A stretch of 64,000 bases of DNA from Firmicutes bacterium UBA5201 (lineage in GTDB: Bacteria > Bacillota > Clostridia > Peptostreptococcales > Acidaminobacteraceae): contig DHVT01000012.1 of the NCBI GenBank assembly GCA_002412775.1, positions 124,001-188,000 of the forward strand, given 5' to 3'. The notes under the pieces are model-generated. The model searched no databases. It was not told the origin of the DNA and saw nothing but the letters and a program-made list of their open reading frames with translations. How positions within the stretch are numbered: the first letter of the stretch is position 1; every line of letters begins with the position of its first letter. Positions 24,555 through 34,125 of the stretch are shown one piece after another. The position numbers and the translations under genes were made by a program.

Positions 24555-27176
24555 ATGAGAAAATTTGTTTATGCTTTTGAAGAGGGGAACAAAGACATGA
24601 AAAAATTGCTCGGTGGTAAGGGCGCCAATTTAGCGGAAATGAAAAAAATTGGCCTTCCTGTACCAGATGGTTTTACCATCACCACCGAAGCCTGCAACCA
24701 ATTTTACAAAGATGGCGAAAAAATAGTTCCGGATATTGTGAGTGAAATCGATCAATATTTGGATGAACTGGAGAAAAAGACAGGTAAGATTCTTGGCGAT
24801 CCCAATGACCCATTGTTGGTATCCGTCCGTTCAGGTGCATTCGTATCCATGCCGGGCATGATGGATACTGTTCTTAATTTGGGACTAAACGATGAGTCAG
24901 TGGAAGGTCTTGCCAAATTGACGGGAAATCGTAGATTTGCATATGACAGTTATAGAAGATTCATCCAGATGTTTGGAGATGTTGTTCTTGAGATTCCTAA
25001 ATATAAATTTGACAAGATCATGGACAAACAAAAACATAGTAACGGTTCACAGCAAGATACGGACTTGACAGTTGAAGATCTGCTGAGCATCATAACGCAA
25101 TATAAGGAAATCGTACAAAACGAAAAGGGTTTCCCTTTCCCAACAGATCCAAAAAAACAAATGATGATGTCAATTGAGGCTGTTTTTGGCTCTTGGAACA
25201 ATGATAGAGCAAGAATCTATCGCAGACTCCATGACATTCCACATGATTTGGGAACTGCCGTCAATATACAATCCATGGTATTTGGTAACATGGGAAATAC
25301 ATCCGGTACCGGAGTAGCATTCACCAGAAACCCATCCACCGGAGAAAACAAACTGTTTGGAGAATTCCTGATCAATGCCCAAGGCGAGGACGTTGTCGCA
25401 GGAATACGAACTCCTCAGCATATAGATGAGCTTAATGATGTCATGCCTGAAGTTTATCAGCAATTTGTTGATGTATGTGATAAACTTGAAGCCCATTACA
25501 AAGATATGCAAGATATTGAATTCACTGTTGAACGTGGCAAATTGTACCTCTTACAGACTCGTACAGGCAAGAGAACCGCTTTTGCCGCAGTATGTATCGC
25601 GGTACAACTTGTGGCTGATGGAGTGATCAACAAAGAAGAGGCGTTACTCAGAGTCATGCCGACCCAACTTGACCAATTGCTCCATCCTATGTTCAGTCCA
25701 AAGGCACTTGATGACGCAAAAGTTTTGACCAAAGGACTTCCTGCTTCACCGGGCGCAGCATCAGGTCGAATCTATTTCCATTCACATGATGTGGTTCATA
25801 TGAAAGAACAAGGGATCCAAAGTATTCTCGTCAGAACTGAAACTTCTCCTGAAGACATTGAAGGAATGGTCACAGCAAATGGAATTTTGACAGCAAGAGG
25901 TGGTATGACTTCACACGCCGCAGTTGTCGCAAGAGGTATGGGCAAATGCTGTGTCGCTGGTTGCAGTGAGATGTTCGTGGATGAAGACAATAAATTCTTT
26001 GTAATTGATGATGTAAGGTTCAACGAAGGGGATTATATTTCTCTTGACGGCAATACCGGTACGGTTTATGAAGGCAAACTCGATACTGTGGAAGTTGGTC
26101 TTACCGGCGATTTCGCCACACTGCTCAAATGGGCTGACGAAGTCAGGACTCTTGGGATCAGAACCAATGCGGATACGCCTAAAGATGCGGAAACCGCAGT
26201 CAGATTCGGAGCGGAGGGCATCGGACTTTGTAGAACTGAACACATGTTTTTCAGCGACGACAGAATATTGAAAGTCAGGAAAATGATTTTGTCTACAACC
26301 ATCGAAGAACGACGTGATGCGCTTCAGTTTCTCATGCCGTTCCAACGTGAAGACTTCATCGGAATTTTCCGTGAGATGGGGGAACGCCCGGTAACCATAA
26401 GATTGCTCGATCCACCGCTTCATGAATTCCTGCCACACAAAGAGGAAGACATGAAACGACTTGCAGCCGATCTCGACATGAGCTATGCCATCGTAAAACA
26501 TAAAATTGAAAACCTGATGGAAGTCAACCCGATGCTGGGTCATAGAGGTTGCAGACTCGCAATCACATATCCTGAAATATATGAAATGCAAGTTGAGGCG
26601 ATCACTGAGGCAGCAATCCATTGCATAAAAAATGAAAACATCAAAGTCAAACCTGAAATTATGATTCCTCTAGTAGGACACATGGCGGAATTCACCATTT
26701 TGAAGACCTTGACCAAGAAAACCGTAGAGGCTGTAATGGCTAGAGAAAATACTACCTTTGAATACAAGATCGGTACAATGATTGAAGTGCCTCGTGCCGC
26801 TTTGATTGCCGATCAGATTGCAGAGGAAGCCGAGTTCTTTTCATTTGGTACAAATGACCTCACGCAAATGACTCTTGGTTTCTCAAGAGACGACGCAGGT
26901 AAATTCCTTGGCGAATATATGAAGAAAAGCGTCTTTGAAAAAGATCCTTTTGAGACGATTGACCAAGAAGGTGTCGGAAAGCTGATTCATATGAGTGTCG
27001 AACTCGGAAGAAATGCGAATGCTAATTTGAAAATCGGAATCTGCGGAGAACATGGCGGAGAAACGAAATCCATCGATTTCTGTCATAGGGAAGGACTCAA
27101 CTATGTCTCCTGTTCACCGTACAGAGTTCCAATTGCTAGACTTGCTGCAGCTCATGCCGCATTGAACAACAAATAA
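24555..27176 (+). CDS. ppdK: Pyruvate, phosphate dikinase
   Basis: An 873-residue PPDK, interconverting pyruvate + ATP + phosphate and phosphoenolpyruvate + AMP + pyrophosphate. The ATP-grasp domain starts LLGGKGANLAEM. The swivelling phosphohistidine domain has GGMTSHAAVVARGMGKCC, with catalytic His454 and the regulatory Thr452. The C-terminal TIM barrel has FGAEGIGLCRTEHMFF and ends with SFGTNDLTQMTLGFSRDD. All parts are full length. The adjacent regulator ppsR would act on Thr452. Confidence 0.97.
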   Translation: MRKFVYAFEEGNKDMKKLLGGKGANLAEMKKIGLPVPDGFTITTEACNQFYKDGEKIVPDIVSEIDQYLDELEKKTGKILGDPNDPLLVSVRSGAFVSMPGMMDTVLNLGLNDESVEGLAKLTGNRRFAYDSYRRFIQMFGDVVLEIPKYKFDKIMDKQKHSNGSQQDTDLTVEDLLSIITQYKEIVQNEKGFPFPTDPKKQMMMSIEAVFGSWNNDRARIYRRLHDIPHDLGTAVNIQSMVFGNMGNTSGTGVAFTRNPSTGENKLFGEFLINAQGEDVVAGIRTPQHIDELNDVMPEVYQQFVDVCDKLEAHYKDMQDIEFTVERGKLYLLQTRTGKRTAFAAVCIAVQLVADGVINKEEALLRVMPTQLDQLLHPMFSPKALDDAKVLTKGLPASPGAASGRIYFHSHDVVHMKEQGIQSILVRTETSPEDIEGMVTANGILTARGGMTSHAAVVARGMGKCCVAGCSEMFVDEDNKFFVIDDVRFNEGDYISLDGNTGTVYEGKLDTVEVGLTGDFATLLKWADEVRTLGIRTNADTPKDAETAVRFGAEGIGLCRTEHMFFSDDRILKVRKMILSTTIEERRDALQFLMPFQREDFIGIFREMGERPVTIRLLDPPLHEFLPHKEEDMKRLAADLDMSYAIVKHKIENLMEVNPMLGHRGCRLAITYPEIYEMQVEAITEAAIHCIKNENIKVKPEIMIPLVGHMAEFTILKTLTKKTVEAVMARENTTFEYKIGTMIEVPRAALIADQIAEEAEFFSFGTNDLTQMTLGFSRDDAGKFLGEYMKKSVFEKDPFETIDQEGVGKLIHMSVELGRNANANLKIGICGEHGGETKSIDFCHREGLNYVSCSPYRVPIARLAAAHAALNNK

Positions 27177-27184
27177 TCCAAATG

Positions 27185-27220
27185 AGAGACGGGCGATACC
27201 AATCGGTATTTCCCGTCTCT
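27185..27220 (+). terminator. Long hairpin after ppdK
   Basis: AGAGACGGG (27185-27193) pairs with CCCGTCTCT (27212-27220), with an inner GATACC/GGTATT extension and an AATC loop. The tail TTGAAAATTT is a poor T-run, so termination strength is uncertain. Confidence 0.65.
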
Positions 27221-27299
27221 TGAAAATTTAACAATTTATTTTCATCAAAAATAGAGGATTTCGTGTCTCGATGTTTAATTAAGAGAGTGAGGTGATACT

Positions 27300-28313
27300 A
27301 TGTTGCATTTGAGATTACAGCAAGAAGCGTTTGAACTTGACTATTTATCTGAATTCGCACAAAAATCAGGAGAGACAAAAGGACGTCGTCTTTTTGAGGA
27401 ACCTTGCCCTGTCAGAACAGAATATCAACGTGATCGTGACAGAATACTTCATTCAAAATCCTTTAGGAGACTGAAACATAAAACACAAGTATTTCTATCA
27501 CCTGAAGGGGACCACTATAGAACCCGATTGACGCATACACTGGAAGTCTCACAAATAGCAAGGACAATCTCACGCGCATTAAAGCTGAATGAAGACTTGA
27601 CCGAGGCCATAGCACTAGGGCACGATCTTGGTCATACACCGTTCGGTCACTGCGGTGAGGAAAGGCTCAACAGAATTCACCCGGGTGGATTTGACCATAA
27701 CGCGCAAAGCCTTCGAGTGGTGGATTTTCTGGAAAGACGCAACAAGAGTTTGCTCGGACTTAACCTGACTGAGGAAGTGAGAAATGGAATCCTAAGGCAC
27801 AGCGGAACAACTTTACCGGATACGCTTGAAGGTCAAGTCGTCAAGTTCTGCGATAGAATTGCATATTTGAACCATGACATCGACGATGCTGTAAGAGCAC
27901 ACGTATTGAATCCGGATAAAATTCCAAAACATATAATTGATGAGATTGGTGCCACGCACGGCATAAGAATCAATGCTCTCATCATGGATCTTGTTGAAAA
28001 CAGCGTGGGAAAAGCTAGGATATCATTAAGCAAGTCAAAGGAAGTGGCATTTTTGGAACTCAGGACTTTCATGTTCGAAAATGTTTATCACAACAACGAG
28101 GCGAAGAGCGAAGAAACAAGAGCGGAACATATAGTGGAAGCCCTTTATCATTATTACCTTGAACATCCCGATCAAATGCCTGACGAAAGATATGAGGATT
28201 ATGTCAACGGTGAAGAACGCGAATCGGTTAAGGATTATGTCGCCAGCATGTCAGACCGATATGCTGTGAATCTATATAAGGATTTGTTCATTCCCAAATT
28301 TTGGCATTATTAG
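27300..28313 (+). CDS. dgt: Deoxyguanosinetriphosphate triphosphohydrolase-like protein
   Basis: A 337-residue HD-domain dNTPase that would release tripolyphosphate from dGTP or other dNTPs. The HD metal ligands are in RLTHTLEVSQIARTI and LGHDLGHTPFGHCGEERL (residues about 78-125), with FDHNAQSLRVVD after them. The length matches the short Firmicutes form. Position before dnaG and rpoD is conserved in Clostridia. Substrate choice among dNTPs is not deducible. Confidence 0.9.
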   Translation: MLHLRLQQEAFELDYLSEFAQKSGETKGRRLFEEPCPVRTEYQRDRDRILHSKSFRRLKHKTQVFLSPEGDHYRTRLTHTLEVSQIARTISRALKLNEDLTEAIALGHDLGHTPFGHCGEERLNRIHPGGFDHNAQSLRVVDFLERRNKSLLGLNLTEEVRNGILRHSGTTLPDTLEGQVVKFCDRIAYLNHDIDDAVRAHVLNPDKIPKHIIDEIGATHGIRINALIMDLVENSVGKARISLSKSKEVAFLELRTFMFENVYHNNEAKSEETRAEHIVEALYHYYLEHPDQMPDERYEDYVNGEERESVKDYVASMSDRYAVNLYKDLFIPKFWHY

Positions 28314-28410
28314 ATTCGTTAAATTTAAAGGATAAAAGAAGGATTTTAAGAATCTATGTCGAAAAATATAAGTAGTGAAAGTGTACGTATGCCATTAGAA
28401 AGGTAAATTG

Positions 28411-30204
28411 ATGCAAAAGAAATATGAGGGTAATATTTTTGACTATATAATTGACAATGTCAATATTGTAGATATCATATCCAGCTATGTTCAAGTGGAC
28501 AAATCAGGAAAAAACTATAAGGCATTGTGTCCGTTTCACAATGAGAAGACCGCTTCCTTCATCATATCCGAGGACAAACAACTGTTTCATTGTTTCGGTT
28601 GTGGGGTGGCTGGCAATGCAATCAACTTCATAATGAATTATGAAAATTTGGATTATATTGACGCTGTAGAGTTTCTTGCTGAAAGATACAACATTGATAT
28701 CTCACAATTTTCATCAGGAAGTGACAGAAAAAACACTGGTAATTTGAATCGCTATTATGATATATTAAAAGACGCGGCCATATTCTATTATAAAAATTTA
28801 AGACTTCATAAGGAAGCGCTTCAATATTTGGAAAAGCGTGGAATTCAGTATGACCACATCAAACAATTCGGACTTGGCTTTTCCAGCGATTCATGGGCAG
28901 AACTTATAAAATCCATGGGGAGCAAATATACTACAGAAGAACTTGAAAAAGTGGGATTGATCATCCCAAACAAAGACAACACCAGTTTTTATGATCGTTT
29001 TCGGGGTAGAATCATGTTTCCAATCATCAACCCCAAAGGTCGGGTAATAGGATTCGGAGGCAGGGTCATGGATGATTCGTTGCCAAAATATCTCAATTCA
29101 CCTGAGACAGAGATTTTCAACAAAAGCAAGACCTTGTATGGACTCAATCTAGCCAAGAACCATCAAAACAGCAAGAAAGAACTGATTGTCGCAGAAGGGT
29201 ATATGGACGTCATAGCACTTCATCTCTATGGTTTCACGAACGCTGTAGCCACTCTTGGTACCGCACTTACCGCCGACCATGCAAGATTGATGAGACGTTA
29301 TGCGGATGAGATCATCATATGCTATGATTCAGATTTTGCGGGACAAAAAGCCGCTCTCAGAAGTTTGGATATATTACAGGGCATCATCGACAAAGTCCGC
29401 ATAGTCGTACTCGGTGAAAATATGGACCCTGATGACTTTTTGAAGAAATATGGCGTTGAGGCATTTCAGGAAAAACTCGACACAGCGGTATCTGGAACAG
29501 AATTCAGGATCAATAATTTGAAACAAGGCTATAACCTGAAAGATGAGCAATCCAAGGTGGAGTTCCTTTCCAAGGCAGTAGTCATCATATCCCAGGTTTC
29601 CAATACATTTGAGAAAAATCTTTATGTGGAGAAACTCGGCGAAATGTTGGATGTCAACACGGAAATGATTGCCAGGGAAGTTTTTAAAGACCACTACAAC
29701 TCCAGAGACCATTACGGCTTCCACAATAAAGAGAAAAAAAATCAAGCCATACCCAAAATCGCAAGTGACAAAAAACGTTATCTGGAAAATCAACTGATTG
29801 CATATTTCATCCATAAATATGAAAGTATATCACCAGATCAGAAAAATTTGATCAGGCACTTTAAATTTTCAAATGAAATGCAAGAGGTATTTGATTATAT
29901 ATTTGATTATTTCAATCATCACGAATCGTTCTCCAAGCAACATATCATTGAAGATGCAGATTTATCCATATCGACAAAAGTACTTGATGTTCTCCAGTTG
30001 CATTTGGAAGATATCGACGAAATCGATTTGGATCTTGTCATACACAATATTATAGTCATGACACTTGACGAAGAGATCGATGCACTAAAGCTGACACTTA
30101 AAAATTCAAGCACATTGGGCGAACTGCAAAGAGAAATTCATCAGAAAATGTTGATGAAACAAGAGCTTACCATGAAAATGCGTCAGCATAAATTTAAAAA
30201 CTGA
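28411..30204 (+). CDS. dnaG: DNA primase DnaG
   Basis: A 597-residue DNA primase that makes RNA primers at the fork. The CHC2 zinc finger is CPFHNEKTASF...HCFGCG (about residues 39-65). The TOPRIM domain has VAEGYMDVIALH near residue 260 and CYDSDFAGQKAA near residue 307. The C-terminal helicase-binding part is present but weakly conserved. ATG 28411 is preferred to the TTG three bases upstream, given AAAGG at about 28400. rpoD follows after 15 bases, the classic macromolecular synthesis operon. Confidence 0.95.
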   Translation: MQKKYEGNIFDYIIDNVNIVDIISSYVQVDKSGKNYKALCPFHNEKTASFIISEDKQLFHCFGCGVAGNAINFIMNYENLDYIDAVEFLAERYNIDISQFSSGSDRKNTGNLNRYYDILKDAAIFYYKNLRLHKEALQYLEKRGIQYDHIKQFGLGFSSDSWAELIKSMGSKYTTEELEKVGLIIPNKDNTSFYDRFRGRIMFPIINPKGRVIGFGGRVMDDSLPKYLNSPETEIFNKSKTLYGLNLAKNHQNSKKELIVAEGYMDVIALHLYGFTNAVATLGTALTADHARLMRRYADEIIICYDSDFAGQKAALRSLDILQGIIDKVRIVVLGENMDPDDFLKKYGVEAFQEKLDTAVSGTEFRINNLKQGYNLKDEQSKVEFLSKAVVIISQVSNTFEKNLYVEKLGEMLDVNTEMIAREVFKDHYNSRDHYGFHNKEKKNQAIPKIASDKKRYLENQLIAYFIHKYESISPDQKNLIRHFKFSNEMQEVFDYIFDYFNHHESFSKQHIIEDADLSISTKVLDVLQLHLEDIDEIDLDLVIHNIIVMTLDEEIDALKLTLKNSSTLGELQREIHQKMLMKQELTMKMRQHKFKN

Positions 30205-30219
30205 AAGGAGGCACTTCAA

Positions 30220-31422
30220 TTGAATGATAAATTGAATGCCAAGAACCAAGATATCGTAAAAGCATTAATTAAAAAAGGTAAGAAAACGGGTACTTTGACC
30301 TATACTGAAATTCAGGACAAATTATCTGAACTCGAAATCGATAAAGACCAAATCGACGAGATATACGATTCTTTTTCAGCTATGGGTGTCACTATAATAT
30401 CTGAGGAAGACGAAGAAAACGATATTGATGAGATAGATGAAGTTGACCTTGAAGACCTTGAAGACATCGAAGACCTTGACGATCTTGACGATCTTGATGA
30501 TTTGGACGATCTCGACAAATTGGACCGTTCAGATGAAGAAGATGAGGAAGAGGACAAGGAAAAAATCATCGATATCTCTGTTCCTAAAGGAATCAATATC
30601 GATGATCCAGTGCGTATGTATCTAAAAGAGATCGGTGAAGTCGCTCTTTTATCGGGTGAGGAAGAAGTTGACCTTGCAAAGCGTATGGCAACCGGTGATG
30701 AAGATGCAAAGAAAAAGTTATGTGAAGCGAATTTGCGTCTCGTAGTCAGTATTGCGAAAAAATACGTCGGACGTGGAATGCTTTTCCTGGATTTGATCCA
30801 AGAAGGTAATCTAGGTTTGATTAAAGCCGTCGAGAAGTTCGACTGGACCAAAGGATTCAAATTTTCCACGTATGCGACTTGGTGGATTCGACAAGCCATA
30901 ACAAGAGCAATCGCAGATCAAGCACGTACAATCAGAATACCTGTCCATATGGTTGAGACCATCAACAAATTGATTCGTGTTCAAAGGCAACTTCTACAGG
31001 AACTTGGCAGAGAACCACTACCTGAGGAAATCGCCAAGGAAATGGACATGACGGTGGACAAAGTAAGAGAAATTCTTAAAATCGCCCAGGAACCAGTTTC
31101 ACTTGAAACGCCTATCGGTGAAGAAGAAGATTCACATCTGGGTGACTTTATACCAGACAATGATGCTCCGGCTCCGGCAGATGCAGCAGCCTTTTCAATG
31201 CTCAAAGAGCAATTGATGGAGGTTCTTGAAACACTTACACCTCGTGAACAGAAGGTTCTCAAGTTGAGATTTGGACTTGAAGATGGACGCGCCAGAACCC
31301 TTGAGGAAGTGGGCAAGGAATTCGATGTCACCAGAGAACGTATTCGTCAGATCGAAGCAAAAGCACTTAGAAAATTGAAACATCCTAGCAGAAGTAAAAA
31401 ACTCAAGGATTATTTGGAATAA
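30220..31422 (+). CDS. rpoD: RNA polymerase primary sigma factor (sigma-A)
   Basis: A 400-residue primary sigma factor. Region 1.1 is present (KALIKKGKKTGTLTYTEI). A long acidic spacer with repeated Leu-Asp-Asp units spans about residues 67-110. Regions 1.2-2 follow (DPVRMYLKEIGEVALLSG, then LDLIQEGNLGLIKAVEKFD and FSTYATWWIRQAITRAI), then region 3 and region 4 with VTRERIRQIEAKALRKLK. The start is TTG behind AAAGGAGGC (30203-30211). It would recognise the TTGACA/TATAAT promoters seen in this window. Confidence 0.97.
   Translation: MNDKLNAKNQDIVKALIKKGKKTGTLTYTEIQDKLSELEIDKDQIDEIYDSFSAMGVTIISEEDEENDIDEIDEVDLEDLEDIEDLDDLDDLDDLDDLDKLDRSDEEDEEEDKEKIIDISVPKGINIDDPVRMYLKEIGEVALLSGEEEVDLAKRMATGDEDAKKKLCEANLRLVVSIAKKYVGRGMLFLDLIQEGNLGLIKAVEKFDWTKGFKFSTYATWWIRQAITRAIADQARTIRIPVHMVETINKLIRVQRQLLQELGREPLPEEIAKEMDMTVDKVREILKIAQEPVSLETPIGEEEDSHLGDFIPDNDAPAPADAAAFSMLKEQLMEVLETLTPREQKVLKLRFGLEDGRARTLEEVGKEFDVTRERIRQIEAKALRKLKHPSRSKKLKDYLE
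30472..30516 (+). repeat. Tandem nine-base repeat in rpoD
   Basis: Five imperfect nine-base units (variants of GATCTTGAC) encode a Leu-Asp-Asp repeat inside the acidic spacer of sigma-A. Codon variation (CTT, TTG, CTC; GAC, GAT) shows the copies have diverged. Confidence 0.8.
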
Positions 31423-31428
31423 GATCTT

Positions 31429-31473
31429 CCAGTCTAGTATGATGCTCGCATCCAATCTGGACTGGTTTTTTTT
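31429..31473 (+). terminator. Intrinsic terminator after rpoD
   Basis: CCAGTCTAG (31429-31437) pairs with CTGGACTGG and neighbours (31457-31465) with one G-U pair, followed by eight Ts (31466-31473). Confidence 0.9.
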
Positions 31474-31496
31474 AATAATGAATAAGGAAGTAAATT

Positions 31497-32219
31497 ATGA
31501 TCAAATATAAGTTATCCAAACGACTCGATATGCTGGCAAATTTATCATTTCCATCTATGAAGTTAGCTGATATAGGCACAGATCACGGGTATCTACCCCT
31601 ACATTTGCTTGAAAAGGGCCATATTGAGCATTGTATTTTATGCGATATCAATATAGGACCTCTTGAAAATGCAAAACGTTCTTTCCGGGAAGCGGACTTT
31701 ACAAATCAAACTGAATTCAGACTGGGTTCCGGAATAGAACCTCTGGAGCCTGCAGAGGTGGATACTGTTGTGATTGCAGGTATGGGCGGCGGACTGATTA
31801 TTGACATTTTGTCACATGACCTTCAGAAATCACTATCATTTGAAAAATTGCTCCTACAACCGATGACCGAACAAAGTGTGTTGAGACAGTGGCTTTTGGA
31901 TCAAGGCTTTAGAATCAAAAGTGACCATTACGTCCATGAAAGCTCGAAGTATTACGAGATCATCGAAATTTCAAATAGTGATGATGATTCCATAATTGAC
32001 ATACATGCGCACTCAGCTGATTTGGAGTTCGGTTATAGAATCTCAAGAGACAATGCCTCTGAATACATCAAATTTTTACTTTACAGACGCCATAAATACG
32101 AAACAATCATTAAACAACTCGTCAATAGCGCTTCGCAGACATCTAAACATGATGCCTGTGTGAACAAACTCATTACGATAGAATCCATCTTACAAAGATT
32201 GAAGGAGGAAGACTTATGA
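31497..32219 (+). CDS. trmK: tRNA (adenine22-N1)-methyltransferase TrmK
   Basis: A 240-residue TrmK (YqfN family, DUF633) that methylates A22 in tRNAs. The N terminus LSKRLDMLANL and the SAM motif LADIGTDHGYLPLHLL (about residues 24-39) are typical, with VVIAGMGGGLIIDIL near residue 91. A C-terminal helical part follows. It sits between rpoD and the Nif3-like gene, the conserved order, and overlaps the next gene by four bases. Confidence 0.94.
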   Translation: MIKYKLSKRLDMLANLSFPSMKLADIGTDHGYLPLHLLEKGHIEHCILCDINIGPLENAKRSFREADFTNQTEFRLGSGIEPLEPAEVDTVVIAGMGGGLIIDILSHDLQKSLSFEKLLLQPMTEQSVLRQWLLDQGFRIKSDHYVHESSKYYEIIEISNSDDDSIIDIHAHSADLEFGYRISRDNASEYIKFLLYRRHKYETIIKQLVNSASQTSKHDACVNKLITIESILQRLKEEDL

Positions 32220-33025
32220 TGACATCCGTCAATAAAATTCTTAAAATCATTGATCAAATCGCGCCCTTTGAGACTGCAGATTCATGGGATAATGTCGGAT
32301 TGCTGGTTGGCAATGAGAATCAAGTTGTCAATAGGATTCTCATTGCACTGGATATTTCTGAAGAGGTCATCAAGGAGGCCATTGAAGAAGGGTTTGATTT
32401 GATCATAACCCATCATCCGATTATTTTTAGTCCACTTAGGAAAATCACCACCGGTGATCGGGTGGGGAAAATTTTGATTGAGGCGATTCAAAATGATATT
32501 GCCATCATAGCGGCTCATACCAATCTTGATAAAGTGTTTTCAAGTGGAATCAATAGATATTTGGCAGATTCTTTAATTATGGGGCAGCTTCAAATTCTAA
32601 TTCCTGAAGGTGTCCACTCGGACTATGGTCATGGTATTGTTGGAACCCTCGAAAATTCAATGGCATTTGATGATTTCATATTGAGGGTCAAAAATGTTTT
32701 TCAAATCGATCATGTGAGAGTGTCCAATGTGACAAAGGATAAAAAAGTTCGAAAAGTGGTCGTTGCAAGCGGTGCGTCATCTGATTTCATAGGGAGTGTC
32801 TTGTTGACACAAGCCGATGTGTTCATCACATCCGATTTGAAATATCACGAGTGTCAAAATGTCATAGGAACCAATCTCACCTTAGTGGATGTCGGCCATT
32901 TTGAAAGCGAATCCGTCTATTTGGAACATTTTAAAGCATTGATTGATCAATGGATATCAGATAAAAATTATGACGTTTTTACAAAAGTGTCAGAGATGGA
33001 GCAACCAATCTTTAAGCATCTGTAA
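32216..33025 (+). CDS. Nif3-like dinuclear metal centre protein
   Basis: A 269-residue member of the Nif3/DUF34 (YqfO, YbgI) family, which binds two metal ions. Ligand motifs are ITHHPIIF near residue 63, AAHTNLD near residue 100 and a C-terminal VGHFESE near residue 224. It is the short form without the inserted PII-like domain of Bacillus YqfO. A GTP cyclohydrolase 1 type 2 activity was proposed for some relatives but is not established. The ATGA overlap with trmK indicates coupled translation. Confidence 0.92.
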   Translation: MMTSVNKILKIIDQIAPFETADSWDNVGLLVGNENQVVNRILIALDISEEVIKEAIEEGFDLIITHHPIIFSPLRKITTGDRVGKILIEAIQNDIAIIAAHTNLDKVFSSGINRYLADSLIMGQLQILIPEGVHSDYGHGIVGTLENSMAFDDFILRVKNVFQIDHVRVSNVTKDKKVRKVVVASGASSDFIGSVLLTQADVFITSDLKYHECQNVIGTNLTLVDVGHFESESVYLEHFKALIDQWISDKNYDVFTKVSEMEQPIFKHL

Positions 33026-33084
33026 TGATACAGGTGCTTTCTTTAACATTTCTTAACATGTATTACTTTTCCTTTTTATTCAGT

Positions 33085-33090
33085 TATAAT
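33085..33090 (+). promoter_or_regulatory. Possible -10 for the oligopeptide-type permease genes
   Basis: TATAAT (33085-33090) lies 31 bases before the chosen TTG start. A poor -35, ATTACT (33062-33067), is 17 bases upstream. Confidence 0.45.
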
Positions 33091-33120
33091 TATTATAAAA
33101 CGCATCACGGGAGGACTCAA

Positions 33121-34125
33121 TTGAAACGCTTTGTATTACATAGGATCCTACAGGCAATTCCACTTTTGATCGCTATCACACTTGTCATCTTCATTATAAT
33201 TGACGCAATGCCTGGAAATGAGCTTATCTCATATATCAATTCATTGCCGGAAGGTTCACCAAGACCGTCACCAGAGCAAATCAGACAGATGCAGGAGGTG
33301 CTTCAATACAACAGGCCTTGGCACGTCAGATACTTAGACTGGTTTACAAATGCCCTTAGGGGCGATTTTGGCACTTCGCTTTATTATAGAAGACCGGCAA
33401 GCGACATTGTAGGTGTTTTGATTTGGAGAACCTTCATGCTCAACTTTACATCTATGGTTTTTACATTTCTTTTGGCGGTTCCCATTGGTGTAAGATCCGC
33501 TGCGAAAAGAAACAGCTTGTTTGATAATTTTTTCTCTACAACAACTTTAATCGCAATTTCCTTACCGGCATTTTTCATAGGCATTTATCTGATGAGGTTG
33601 CTTGCTGTCAACGTTTCCTGGATTCCTCCAACAGGTATGCGTTCCATTATCTATATCATAAAAGGTTACCCTTCAAAACTAGTGGAAGTTCTTGACGTCA
33701 TGAGACATATGATACTGCCGGTTCTGACTTTGACGCTCGTTGGTGTTGGCAGTGTCTCCAGATTTATCAGAAACGCAGTGGTCGATGTCATTAATCAGGA
33801 TTATATCAGAACTGCTCGTTCCAAAGGACTAAAGGAAAGAACCGTAATTTACAAACATGCTTTGAGAAACGCAATGATTCCAATCATATCCCTGGTAGGC
33901 GTCATGATCCCCACACTTTTTGTCGGCAATATCTTTGTCGAGGCGGTTTTTTCTTGGCCGGGGATTGGACTGGAATTCTTATATGCCGTTTTCAGAAGGG
34001 ATACTTCCATGTTGTCCTTGTTGATTCTGATATTTGCTCTTGCATCTGTATTTGGCAACTTGCTTGCCGATCTTTTATATGGGATAGCAGATCCTAAAAT
34101 GAATGCTGAAATGGAGGACGAATGA
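33121..34125 (+). CDS. ABC transporter permease, DppB/OppB type
   Basis: A 334-residue inner-membrane permease of the peptide/nickel ABC family. It starts with the family head KRFVLHRILQAIPLLIAI, has an extracytoplasmic loop, and the EAA-type ATPase-contact segment (DYIRTARSKGLKERTVIYKH) near residue 237. The TTG at 33121 is placed by GGGAGGAC at 33110-33117; an ATG at 33025 was rejected because it overlaps the nif3 stop. No DppA, DppD or DppF gene is next to it, so ATPases must come from elsewhere. Confidence 0.92.
   Translation: MKRFVLHRILQAIPLLIAITLVIFIIIDAMPGNELISYINSLPEGSPRPSPEQIRQMQEVLQYNRPWHVRYLDWFTNALRGDFGTSLYYRRPASDIVGVLIWRTFMLNFTSMVFTFLLAVPIGVRSAAKRNSLFDNFFSTTTLIAISLPAFFIGIYLMRLLAVNVSWIPPTGMRSIIYIIKGYPSKLVEVLDVMRHMILPVLTLTLVGVGSVSRFIRNAVVDVINQDYIRTARSKGLKERTVIYKHALRNAMIPIISLVGVMIPTLFVGNIFVEAVFSWPGIGLEFLYAVFRRDTSMLSLLILIFALASVFGNLLADLLYGIADPKMNAEMEDE

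Noticed and set aside
25911..26621. Minus-strand frame of 236 codons opposite ppdK
   Set aside because: It lies wholly within a strongly conserved gene, and its translation shows no family features.
30312..30899. Minus-strand serine-rich frame opposite rpoD
   Set aside because: The Ser/Arg runs are simply the complement of the GAT/GAC-rich acidic spacer in sigma-A.
33025..33120. N-terminal extension of the DppB-type permease from ATG 33025
   Set aside because: The ATG overlaps the nif3 stop and the extension lacks the normal permease head. GGGAGGAC places the start at TTG 33121.
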